NCBI GenBank assembly: GCA_016178785.1
Contig: JACOSO010000017.1
Span: 1-64,000 of the forward strand
From: Bacteroidota bacterium
GTDB taxonomy: Bacteria > Bacteroidota > Bacteroidia > Cytophagales > Cyclobacteriaceae
Length of the DNA: 64,000 nucleotides
Direction: 5' to 3'
The notes beneath the pieces were generated by a model. It was not told the origin of the DNA. It saw only the letters and a program-made list of their open reading frames with translations, and did not search any database. The number at the start of each line of letters is the position of its first letter. Position 1 is the stretch's first letter. Of this stretch, positions 1 to 7,548 are shown piece after piece. Position numbers and translations under genes: made by a program.

Positions 1-60
1 CGTGGCTACATTGGCTTTTACAATTATTGGCAAACTGAAAGACAACCATCATTATTCTAA
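1..60 (+). CDS. Group II intron reverse transcriptase/maturase, C-terminal end (partial)
   Basis: Frame 1 is open from the window edge and ends with TAA at 58-60, giving 19 residues that finish in RQPSLF. Such endings are common in Bacteroidota intron-encoded reverse transcriptases. The main support is position: an intron domain V hairpin starts four bases downstream, where an RT reading frame in domain IV should stop. Only the tail is visible, so no RT or maturase motif can be checked here. Confidence 0.5.
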   Translation, partial: RGYIGFYNYWQTERQPSLF

Positions 61-63
61 CAA

Positions 64-141
64 ACCGCCCTGTACCAGACCGGTACGCAGGGTGGTGTGA
101 GAGGACAGGTAGCGAACTAATCGCTACCTTCCTACTCGATT
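64..141 (+). ncRNA. Group II intron domains V and VI (3' end of the intron)
   Basis: Bases 64-96 fold into a domain V-like hairpin: an 8-bp lower stem (64-71 with 89-96), a two-base GC bulge at 87-88, and a 5-bp upper stem (72-76 with 82-86). Domain VI follows: 8-bp stem 108-115 with 121-128, and lower helices GAG/CTC and AGG/CCT that leave A134 unpaired. An unpaired A 7-8 nt before the 3' splice site is the expected lariat branch point, placing the intron end at about 140-141. Bases 142-273 up to the next gene hold nothing I recognise. Confidence 0.78.
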
Positions 142-273
142 AACAGATATCAAACTTTAATTACAGTATTTTTATAAGAGCTAAAAATGCACTTATTTAC
201 TCGAGCATAGCGCTCACTGAACTTACTGACGTAGAAATCGCAGCGGGGAGGTAAATGATAAATTGGTTAACGA

Positions 274-2283
274 ATGAAACCTGAATCACGAGATCCGAAT
301 GAAATGCTTCGCATCATTTCCGAAGGCACAGCTGCTGTGGTGGGTGGAGATTTCTTTCGTTCGCTTGCTTACCATGTGATTGCTTCAACTGGTATAAGAT
401 ATGCCATTGTTACGGAGTGTGCAGACCTTGCGAAGTCACGTGTCCGTACACTAGTTTACATTGAGCGTGATCAGTTCCTCGACAATTTCGAATATGAACT
501 TGTGGGAACGCCCTGCGAGATCGTGATGCGCGGAGAGAATTATTATTGCGTAGCGGATCTCGATATTTTGTTCCCGAAGGAGAAGGGCATAAAGTCATAC
601 TTTGGCGTGCCTATTTTTCTCAGCAACGGAGAAGTGATTGGCCACATTGCCATTTTTGATACTGTACAGCAATCGTTCGACAACAATCAGCTAAACATTC
701 TAAAAATTTTTGCATCAAGGGCGGGAGCTGAAATTGAGAGAAAACGCAAAGATGATATTATCAAGGCCAACATGGTCCGATATAAAAACATTTTTGATTT
801 TTCTCCGGTGGGTTTATGTGAAGAAGATTTTTCTGAGGTGAAAATTTATATTGAAAAACTAAAAGCCGAGCGAAAGGCTGATTTAAAAACCATTTTTGAT
901 ATTCACCCCGAAGAAATCAGCAAGTGCTGGAGTATGATTAAACGGATTCGTGTAAACAATGCTCAGCTGGATGTATTTGAAGTAAATACCGAGGATGAAT
1001 ATGCGCAGTATATGCGCGATACCTATATGCCTGCCCCTGCCAAAGGATTGTTGCTCACGCTGGAAGGTGGTGAAATGGTCTTTGAACGTGAAACGGAAAT
1101 AATATCGGCCAAGGGGCAAAAGAAATCAATTAAGGTTAAGCGAATTGTTTTGCCTGAAAATAAGAACGATTGGTCAAGGTCTTTAATTTCTTGTGTCGAC
1201 ATCACCAATCTCAAGAGGACGCAATATGATTTAAAGTCGGCTTTGGATGAACTTCAACTGCTAAAAGAGAAACTGGAAGCGGAGAATATCTATTTACAAC
1301 AGGAGATTAAGCACGAACATAATTTCGAAGAGATAATAAGCAGCAGCGCTGTTTTCAAAAAAGTATTGTCAAAGATTAGTCAGGTTGCCGATACGGATGC
1401 TACGGTATTGATTCTGGGAGAATCGGGAACGGGAAAGGAATTGATTGCCCGTGCGATTCACAGTGTTAGCAAACGTGGAAATCGTCCTTTGGTAAAAGTG
1501 AATTGTGCAGCACTCCCGGCTAACCTGATTGAAAGTGAATTGTTTGGTCATGAAAAAGGTGCATTCACCGGAGCAATCGCACAAAAAATTGGACGATTTG
1601 AATTAGCTCATGAAGGAACAATTTTTCTTGACGAGATTGGAGAGATGCCGTTGGACCTTCAATCAAAGCTGCTACGCGTACTGCAAGAAGGTGAATTTGA
1701 ACGCGTAGGAAGTTCAAAAACAATAAAAATAGATGTTCGTGTGATTGCTGCCACCAATCGCGAGCTTCAAGAATCTGTTAACAACAAAGAATTCCGTTCA
1801 GATCTTTATTATCGACTTAACGTTTTTCCGATTAGTTCACCACCACTTCGCGAAAGAAGGGAAGATATTCCGTTACTGGTAAATCATTTTTGTAAGAAAC
1901 ATGGAATGAAGATTGGAAGAAAAATAACTTCCATTACTAAGCAGGCCTTAGACTCTTTGATGGAATATGATTGGCCAGGCAATGTGCGTGAACTTGAAAA
2001 TATTATAGAGCGTGCCGTGATCATTTCAACATCAAATGTTTTAGAGTTGGGTGAATGGCGGCCGGTAAATTCTGCGACAACACAAATGAATTCGCATCCA
2101 GCGAAAGGTGAACCGAAGAAATCAGGAAAACTTGAAGAGGTTGAACGGGAACATATTTTGGAGACCCTGAAAAAAGTTAATTGGAAAATTCGTGGTGAAG
2201 ATGGCGCTGCGAAGATTCTTGAACTGAATCCCACTACGCTTGAGGCTCGCATGAAGAAGCTGGGTATCCTTCGCCCGAAATAA
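274..2283 (+). CDS. Sigma-54-dependent transcriptional activator (GAF, PAS-like, AAA+, Fis-type HTH)
   Basis: Enhancer-binding protein that would remodel RNA polymerase-sigma54. The order is a GAF domain (about residues 10-155), a PAS-like segment (about 165-320), a short coiled linker, the AAA+ core (about 355-585) and a C-terminal Fis-type helix-turn-helix (about 625-669). Visible motifs are Walker A GESGTGKE near 382, the sigma54-contacting loop GAFTGA near 429, Walker B FLDEIGEM, and [17 protein letters not shown]. There is no receiver domain, so activity is probably set by a ligand at the GAF/PAS part rather than by phosphorylation. A palindromic operator pair and a -24/-12-like promoter lie just downstream, making the gene after it the likely target. 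The effector is unknown. Confidence 0.93.
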   Translation: MKPESRDPNEMLRIISEGTAAVVGGDFFRSLAYHVIASTGIRYAIVTECADLAKSRVRTLVYIERDQFLDNFEYELVGTPCEIVMRGENYYCVADLDILFPKEKGIKSYFGVPIFLSNGEVIGHIAIFDTVQQSFDNNQLNILKIFASRAGAEIERKRKDDIIKANMVRYKNIFDFSPVGLCEEDFSEVKIYIEKLKAERKADLKTIFDIHPEEISKCWSMIKRIRVNNAQLDVFEVNTEDEYAQYMRDTYMPAPAKGLLLTLEGGEMVFERETEIISAKGQKKSIKVKRIVLPENKNDWSRSLISCVDITNLKRTQYDLKSALDELQLLKEKLEAENIYLQQEIKHEHNFEEIISSSAVFKKVLSKISQVADTDATVLILGESGTGKELIARAIHSVSKRGNRPLVKVNCAALPANLIESELFGHEKGAFTGAIAQKIGRFELAHEGTIFLDEIGEMPLDLQSKLLRVLQEGEFERVGSSKTIKIDVRVIAATNRELQESVNNKEFRSDLYYRLNVFPISSPPLRERREDIPLLVNHFCKKHGMKIGRKITSITKQALDSLMEYDWPGNVRELENIIERAVIISTSNVLELGEWRPVNSATTQMNSHPAKGEPKKSGKLEEVEREHILETLKKVNWKIRGEDGAAKILELNPTTLEARMKKLGILRPK

Positions 2284-2646
2284 ATCTCCATGCACTCATT
2301 TGCGGTGTGCTTTTTTCGCATGCCTTGTACCAAGTCTGAAACCTATCGCGCGCGACTGGTCTGGAAAAAATGGAAAGTCTCGTTCACAAGTTGGTACCTC
2401 ACGCGTCAGACAAAATTAATGCTCGTGGTTCTTTTGTGCGTGACGCTTGAAAAACTTCCGCATCGTGCCTCAAATGAGCTTTGTTTGTGATTAAAATTGT
2501 TAGGCACGAAATGAGAATAACGCATTCAATTCCACCTTACTCCGGTGCCGTTTGCCTCTGTTCTAAAGGAATTAAGGATTTCCACATGACCTATGACATT
2601 TAGCAACCTGGTCAAAGTAGGTCTGCGATGGACAATTCAATTTAAC

Positions 2647-2704
2647 CTCCAATCCTTTGGAGTTTTGCCTCCAATATGTTGGAGTTGGAGGTATTTTGGA
2701 GGTT
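2647..2704. promoter_or_regulatory. Twin palindromic operator, candidate enhancer for the sigma-54 activator
   Basis: Two perfect palindromes of the form CTCCAA-N4-TTGGAG lie at 2647-2662 and 2669-2684, exactly 22 bp apart, about two helical turns. Two further half-sites TTGGAG begin at 2685 and 2696, 11 bp apart, and the last completes a 9-bp outer inverted repeat with 2644-2652. Centres lie about 100 and 120 bp upstream of the start inferred from the -24/-12 element, the usual distance for an enhancer of a sigma54 activator. Binding by the protein encoded at 274-2283 is inference. Confidence 0.7.
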
Positions 2705-2748
2705 GTGAAAAATCATTCAAATTATTATCTGTCAAATAGTTACAGGCA

Positions 2749-2764
2749 TTGGCACGGTGCTTGA
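2749..2764 (+). promoter_or_regulatory. Sigma-54 (-24/-12) type promoter
   Basis: The sequence TTGGCACGGTGCTTGA matches the sigma54 consensus TGGCACG-N4-TTGC at all fixed positions but one: the -12 GC is GA. GG stands at 2751-2752 with the standard ten-base spacing. Transcription would start near 2776, about 18 bases before the ATG at 2794. The sigma54 activator gene directly upstream strengthens the call. Confidence 0.62.
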
Positions 2765-2793
2765 AAAGGTCGCTTGCATAAAGGAAAAAATTT

Positions 2794-3123
2794 ATGGAAT
2801 CACTCTTCACAAAAGTCAACCGCGAACAGTTCATCGAAAAGATTGTTCTCGACAAAACAGATTCTCTCGTCAAGTTCGGTTCACGCTGGAGCGGCTCAGC
2901 CGAACTGCTCAAACAATTGATAGAAGATGTTGCAGTTAGCTATCATGGCAAGCTGAATTTCTTTTGCATCGATTCGGAAATTGAGACCGAGCTCACTGAT
3001 ATCTATCACATCGAATCTTTTCCTACCCTTTTGTTTTTTCGAAAGGGAACGCTTGTAGATAAACTTTCCGGCCTTGTGCAAAAGTCGGTTATCTCAAACA
3101 AGATCGAACAAATCATCAATTAA
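2794..3123 (+). CDS. Thioredoxin-fold protein lacking the CXXC active site
   Basis: A 109-residue single-domain protein of normal thioredoxin length. The fold is indicated by the pattern LVKFGSRWSGSAELLKQL, followed by FFCIDSE and the cis-proline segment SFPTLLFF, and a C-terminal helix. In thioredoxins the tryptophan is followed by CGPC; here it reads W-S-G-S-A, so both redox cysteines are missing and disulfide exchange is not expected. It is probably a binding or chaperone-like member. It is first after the sigma54-type promoter and lies 38 bases before a Crp/Fnr gene on the same strand, so the two are likely co-transcribed. Confidence 0.8.
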   Translation: MESLFTKVNREQFIEKIVLDKTDSLVKFGSRWSGSAELLKQLIEDVAVSYHGKLNFFCIDSEIETELTDIYHIESFPTLLFFRKGTLVDKLSGLVQKSVISNKIEQIIN

Positions 3124-3161
3124 CTCTGAAGCTAAACACAAACCCAATAAACAATCTGATT

Positions 3162-3833
3162 ATGGAACCGAAGAATTTTTATCTGAAAACCTTCAACCTT
3201 GCGACTAATTTATCTGAGTCGCAGATGCAACAACTTTGCGGAGTGATTACGCAAAAAGAGGCGAAGAAAAACCAAGTGGTCTATTCTAAAGGTGGAGACA
3301 AAAAAGTTTTCATGCTCATCAGTGGAAAAGTGAAAATATCTGAGATCAATGAAGCTGGTGATGAAATGATCAAAGAAATTGTGTTGCCGGGTGATTTGTT
3401 TGGCGACTTGCTGTTGAACCAGTCTGGTGGAAATTTTGAGTATGCCGAGATTGTTTCTGAGCGCGCCATCTATTATTGCGTTGAGGCTCATGAACTGAAC
3501 TCACAGATTCAAAGCAATCCTATTCTAATGACGAACTACATGTCGAAGGTGGGAGAGAAGTTCAGGAACATGGAGAACCGCTACCTCAACATGATAACCA
3601 AAGATGTGAAGTCAAGACTGATTTATTGCTTCAAAGAATGGGCAAGGAAAGAAGGGAAAAGGCTTGGCGATAAGATTGTGATCAAGAACTCCCTCACCCA
3701 CAATGACCTCGCCAATATGATTTCTACATCGAGGCAAACGGTAACCGTAATTCTTAATGAACTGAAAGAAGCAGGCGCGATCAGCTATAACCGAAAAGAA
3801 ATTGAATTTTCGCAGATGATGCTGGCCAGTTAA
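3162..3833 (+). CDS. Crp/Fnr family transcriptional regulator
   Basis: A 223-residue protein with an N-terminal cyclic-nucleotide-binding-type beta roll (about 15-130: GDKKVFMLISGKVKISEI, then LPGDLFGDLLL), a long dimerisation helix, and a C-terminal winged helix (about 150-223) with TSRQTVTVILNELKEAG as recognition helix. There is no N-terminal cysteine cluster, so it is not an oxygen-sensing iron-sulfur Fnr. The ligand is unknown. It follows the thioredoxin-like gene closely and would be driven by the same sigma54-type promoter, suggesting a relay from the upstream activator to a wider set of genes. Confidence 0.9.
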   Translation: MEPKNFYLKTFNLATNLSESQMQQLCGVITQKEAKKNQVVYSKGGDKKVFMLISGKVKISEINEAGDEMIKEIVLPGDLFGDLLLNQSGGNFEYAEIVSERAIYYCVEAHELNSQIQSNPILMTNYMSKVGEKFRNMENRYLNMITKDVKSRLIYCFKEWARKEGKRLGDKIVIKNSLTHNDLANMISTSRQTVTVILNELKEAGAISYNRKEIEFSQMMLAS

Positions 3834-3868
3834 TTATTAATACTGTAAGCCATCTGACAAACGGTGAG

Positions 3869-3893
3869 CAACTCAATTTTCATTTTTGAGTTG
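3869..3893. promoter_or_regulatory. Hairpin/dyad between the Crp gene and the SDR gene
   Basis: Perfect 8-bp arms CAACTCAA (3869-3876) and TTGAGTTG (3886-3893) flank a nine-base T-rich loop. It ends 19 bases before the SDR start codon. There is no long U tract, so it may be an operator or a weak attenuator rather than a full terminator. Confidence 0.4.
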
Positions 3894-3912
3894 AATTCAA
3901 AAAACCTTAATC

Positions 3913-4725
3913 ATGATAATCAAACAAAGAAAACTAGACGGCCAAGTAGCTATTGTTACTGGTGCCAGCTCAGGTATCGGTGCTGGTGTAGCCAAAGCAC
4001 TTGCTGCTGAAGGCGCGATTGTAGCAATAAATTATGTCAGCGGCCCCGATAAGGCTGAAAAAGTTTTGGATGAAATAAAACAAAAGGGCGGTGACGGAAT
4101 GATAGTTAAAGCGGATGTTAGCAATGAAAGTGAAGTTGTTGACATGTTCAAGGCTGTTCATAAAAAATACGGTACCACTGATATTTTGGTTAACAATGCA
4201 GGCCTGCAACAAGATGCTGCATTCCACAATATGACACTCACGCAGTGGAATTTTGTGCTGAATGTAAACCTGACAGGACAGTTTTTATGTTCGCGTGAAG
4301 CAATCAAAGAATTTTTAAGAAGAGGTGTTGTGCCCGATCGCTCAAAATCAGCCGGAAAAATTATTTGCATGAGCTCTGTGCATGAAGTGATTCCCTGGGC
4401 TGGTCATGCCAATTACTCTGCATCGAAAGGCGGAGTGATGATGCTGATGAAGACCATCGCTCAAGAATATGCTCCTATGAAAATACGAGTGAACAGTATT
4501 GGTCCGGGCGCAATTCGCACACCGATTAACCATGGAGCATGGCAAACACCTGAAGCCTACAATATGCTGCTTAAACTAATTCCCGCAAAGCGAATTGGAG
4601 AGGCAGAAGACATTGGTGGTGCGGCAGTTTGGCTTTCATCTGACGATTCTGAATATGTCAACGGCACAACCCTGTTTGTAGATGGCGGTATGTTGCTCTA
4701 TCCAGGGTTTGAAGACAATGGATAA
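3913..4725 (+). CDS. SDR family oxidoreductase (glucose 1-dehydrogenase-like)
   Basis: A 270-residue classical short-chain dehydrogenase. The cofactor loop TGASSGIGAGVA is near residue 17, the structural motif NNAG near 95, and the catalytic residues are Ser near 155 and Tyr/Lys in NYSASKGG near 167-171. The late segment PAKRIGEAEDIGGAAVWLSS and the ending VNGTTLFVDGG are typical of the glucose 1-dehydrogenase-like branch. Its next two neighbours on the same strand are glucosidases, which makes a free sugar a reasonable substrate, but the true substrate cannot be read from sequence. Confidence 0.88.
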   Translation: MIIKQRKLDGQVAIVTGASSGIGAGVAKALAAEGAIVAINYVSGPDKAEKVLDEIKQKGGDGMIVKADVSNESEVVDMFKAVHKKYGTTDILVNNAGLQQDAAFHNMTLTQWNFVLNVNLTGQFLCSREAIKEFLRRGVVPDRSKSAGKIICMSSVHEVIPWAGHANYSASKGGVMMLMKTIAQEYAPMKIRVNSIGPGAIRTPINHGAWQTPEAYNMLLKLIPAKRIGEAEDIGGAAVWLSSDDSEYVNGTTLFVDGGMLLYPGFEDNG

Positions 4726-4842
4726 GTCGTTAATAGTTAATCGTTATTAGTTGAATCGAAATATGAATATCAACTTTTAACTGGTTAACTTTTACAATTA
4801 ACGGATAACTATTAACGAATAACTATTAACGAGTAACGAATC
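4726..4842. repeat. Iterated-word inverted repeat island (GTTAATAG/CTATTAAC family)
   Basis: The left side iterates words like GTTAATAGTTAATCG and GTTATTAG. The right side iterates the complementary words AACTATTAACGAATAAC up to the ATG at 4843. Together they form an imperfect hairpin filling the SDR-glucosidase gap. A related island lies at 59296-59382. Confidence 0.6.
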
Positions 4843-7464
4843 ATGACTGCCGAAAAAACTCGCCTCATTGAAGATCGCGACAAGAAAAAGAATTGGCGTA
4901 AGTGGGGGCCTTACCTTACCGAACGTCAATGGGGAACTGTGCGCGAAGATTATAGCCCGCACGGCAATGCCTGGGAGTATGTCTCGCATGATGCTGCGCG
5001 GAGTAAAGCTTATCGTTGGGGTGAAGAGGGAATAGGAGGAATAAGTGACGATCAGCAGCGACTTTGTTTTGCAGTTGCACTTTGGAATAAAAGAGATCCG
5101 ATCATCAAGGAAAGGATTTTTGGATTGACGGGAAACGAAGGCAATCACGCAGAAGATTGCAAAGATCATTACTATTATCTCGATAGTACGCCTACCCATT
5201 CGTACATGAAGATGCTTTATAAGTATCCTCAAAATGAATTTCCCTACGCACAGCTCGTTGAAGAAAATCGAAGAAGAGGAAAACTTGATTCGGAGTATGA
5301 ACTGATCAATACCGGTATCTTCAATGACAATAAATACTTTGATGTTTTTATCGAATATGCAAAAGCTGATGTAGAAGATATTCTGGTAAAAATTACGGTT
5401 ACAAATCGAGGGAAAGAATCAGCATCATTAAGTCTGTTACCAACCATTTGGTTTCGCAATACGTGGTCATGGGGCCATGATTCATACAAGCCTGAAATGT
5501 ATTTGGATGAGGACGGAGATATCAGGGTATCTGATCAAAAGTTTGGCGATCGAAATTTATATTTTGATCCTAAAGCGGACGTACTTTTCTGCGAGAATGA
5601 AACTAATTCAGGTAGATTATATAATTATCCTAACCCCGGAACTTTCAAGGATGGGATCAACGACTACTTAATCTTCGGAAACCCAGGTGCAGTAAACAAA
5701 GTGAATAAGGGAACAAAGGCTGCAGTAAATTATGATCTCACCATACCTGCGGGAGAATCAAAGACAGTTCGCTTAAGGCTAACTTCAAAATTTTCTCAGG
5801 AACCCTTTCAAGACTTTGATAAACTTTTCGATCAACGTCTCACTGAAGCCAATGACTTTTTCAGCGACTTGCAGAAAGGAATCGCTGACGAAGATAGCCG
5901 CAACATTCAGCGTCAGGCTATTGCCGGCATGATGTGGAGTAAGCAATTTTTCTATTATGATGTGGCTCAATGGTTGAAAGGTGATCCTTCGCAACCTGCA
6001 CCTCCGCAAGAGCGAAAACATGGACGCAATCGCGAATGGAAGCATCTCAACAATTCAGACATCATCTCGATGCCTGATGCGTGGGAGTATCCTTGGTATG
6101 CCGCATGGGATCTGGCTTTTCATACCATCCCCATCGCAATGGTTGATCCTGAGTTTGCAAAAAATCAACTGCTACTTCTTACGAAGGAATGGTATATGCA
6201 TCCTAATGGACAACTACCTGCATATGAGTGGGCGTTAGGAGATGTGAATCCTCCGGTGCACGGTTGGGCAACCTGGCGCGTGTATAAAATGGATCAAAAA
6301 ATAAATGACGGCAAAGGCGATCGAAAGTTTTTAGAAGAAGTATTTCATAAACTGTTGCTCAATTTCACTTGGTGGATCAACAAGAAAGACAACAATGGAA
6401 ATAATATTTTCCAGGGAGGCTTTCTTGGAATGGATAACATCGGTGTGTTTGACCGCAGCGCCCAGCTTCCTACGGGTGGATATATCGAGCAATCGGATGG
6501 AACAAGTTGGATGGCGATGTTCACGCTCAACATGATGCGAATGTCATTGGAATTGGCAAAAGAGAATCCAACGTATCAGAGTTTAGCAACAAAGTTTTTT
6601 GAACATTTTCTTTATATCGCAGGTGCTATTGCAAACGAGGGCATCGACTTATGGGATGAAGAAGATGAGTTTTTTTATGATGTACTTCATACGCCCGATG
6701 ATCGAAGGACGTTCATGAAGATCCGTTCGATGGTTGGGTTGATTCCATTGTTTGCCGTTGAAGTTTTAGACGAGGAAAGTTTTAAATCTAACCCTGAGTT
6801 TACAACGCGACTGGAGTGGTTTCTGAAAAATCGCCCTGACCTCGCCAATCTTATTTCGCGATGGGGGGAAAAAGGAAAAAAAGAGCGTCACTTGCTTTCC
6901 CTGTTAAGAGGACATCGCATGAAACGAATTCTTAAGCGTATGTTAGATGAAAATGAATTTTTATCAGACTACGGAATTCGTGCTTTGTCAAAAGTGTATG
7001 ATAAAAATCCCTTTAAGTTTTACGCGAACGGAAATGAGTTTAGCGTAAAGTATACGCCAGGCGAAGGCGACACTGCATTGTTTGGTGGTAATTCAAATTG
7101 GCGAGGACCGATTTGGTTCCCGGTAAATTATTTGTTGATCGAATCATTGCAACGATTCTATCATTATTACGGGGATGATTTTAAGATCGAGCACCCTACT
7201 GGATCCGGGCAGAAGAAAAACCTCCGGGAAATAGCTGATGATCTTTCGCATCGAATGATCAATATTTTCCGCAAAGACATAAATGGCAATCGCCCTGTGT
7301 TTGGCCAGGATGAAAAGATTCAGAATGACCCACACTTTAATGATCATATTCTTTTCTTTGAATATTTTCATGGAGACAGCGGCAGAGGAGTGGGAGCGAC
7401 ACATCAAACGGGATGGACAGGACTTGTGGCAAAATTAATTCAACCAAGAGGAGGAAATAAGTAG
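4843..7464 (+). CDS. Glucosidase, MGH1-type glycoside hydrolase (GH63-like)
   Basis: A large 873-residue protein resembling bacterial relatives of mannosyl-oligosaccharide glucosidase. The N-terminal third is a beta-rich supersandwich (segments such as ITVTNRGKESASLSLLPTIW). From about residue 350 an (alpha/alpha)6-barrel follows, with EYPWYAAWDLAFHTIP, LPAYEWALGDVNPPVHGWA and, near the end, NSNWRGPIWFPVNYLL. No signal peptide is evident, so it is probably cytoplasmic. It lies between a sugar dehydrogenase-like gene and a debranching enzyme, pointing to alpha-glucan or glucoside breakdown inside the cell. Linkage specificity is not predictable here. Confidence 0.88.
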   Translation: MTAEKTRLIEDRDKKKNWRKWGPYLTERQWGTVREDYSPHGNAWEYVSHDAARSKAYRWGEEGIGGISDDQQRLCFAVALWNKRDPIIKERIFGLTGNEGNHAEDCKDHYYYLDSTPTHSYMKMLYKYPQNEFPYAQLVEENRRRGKLDSEYELINTGIFNDNKYFDVFIEYAKADVEDILVKITVTNRGKESASLSLLPTIWFRNTWSWGHDSYKPEMYLDEDGDIRVSDQKFGDRNLYFDPKADVLFCENETNSGRLYNYPNPGTFKDGINDYLIFGNPGAVNKVNKGTKAAVNYDLTIPAGESKTVRLRLTSKFSQEPFQDFDKLFDQRLTEANDFFSDLQKGIADEDSRNIQRQAIAGMMWSKQFFYYDVAQWLKGDPSQPAPPQERKHGRNREWKHLNNSDIISMPDAWEYPWYAAWDLAFHTIPIAMVDPEFAKNQLLLLTKEWYMHPNGQLPAYEWALGDVNPPVHGWATWRVYKMDQKINDGKGDRKFLEEVFHKLLLNFTWWINKKDNNGNNIFQGGFLGMDNIGVFDRSAQLPTGGYIEQSDGTSWMAMFTLNMMRMSLELAKENPTYQSLATKFFEHFLYIAGAIANEGIDLWDEEDEFFYDVLHTPDDRRTFMKIRSMVGLIPLFAVEVLDEESFKSNPEFTTRLEWFLKNRPDLANLISRWGEKGKKERHLLSLLRGHRMKRILKRMLDENEFLSDYGIRALSKVYDKNPFKFYANGNEFSVKYTPGEGDTALFGGNSNWRGPIWFPVNYLLIESLQRFYHYYGDDFKIEHPTGSGQKKNLREIADDLSHRMINIFRKDINGNRPVFGQDEKIQNDPHFNDHILFFEYFHGDSGRGVGATHQTGWTGLVAKLIQPRGGNK

Positions 7465-7536
7465 GCGGTCTCCAGTAAGCAATCGACACAGTGTGTAATT
7501 AATGACGACTGCTTACTCGCTACTGCCGACTTTAAA
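7465..7536. repeat. Iterated-word inverted repeat island (GGCAGT/ACTGCC family)
   Basis: The left arm has GTAAGCAATCG, the right arm CGACTGCTTAC, 10 of 11 complementary, extended outward by GGCGGT and ACTGCC. It fills the gap between the two glucosidase genes. Members of the same family lie at 13251-13340 and 17811-17880. Confidence 0.55.
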
Positions 7537-7548
7537 AAAAATATTTAG

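Larger units (their letters stand above)
2284..2793. other. Intergenic region between the sigma-54 activator and the thioredoxin-like gene
   Basis: About 510 bases without a convincing gene. Short open frames on either strand have no recognisable protein features. Bases 2284-2640 show only loose partial inverted repeats. The right-hand part carries two 16-bp palindromes (2647-2684) with extra half-sites to 2702, and a sigma54-type promoter element at 2749-2764; these are listed separately. Confidence 0.7.

Noticed and set aside
2290-2490. 66-residue frame after the sigma-54 activator
   Set aside because: No homology-like pattern, high Ser/Arg/Cys content typical of chance frames, and no regulatory signal.
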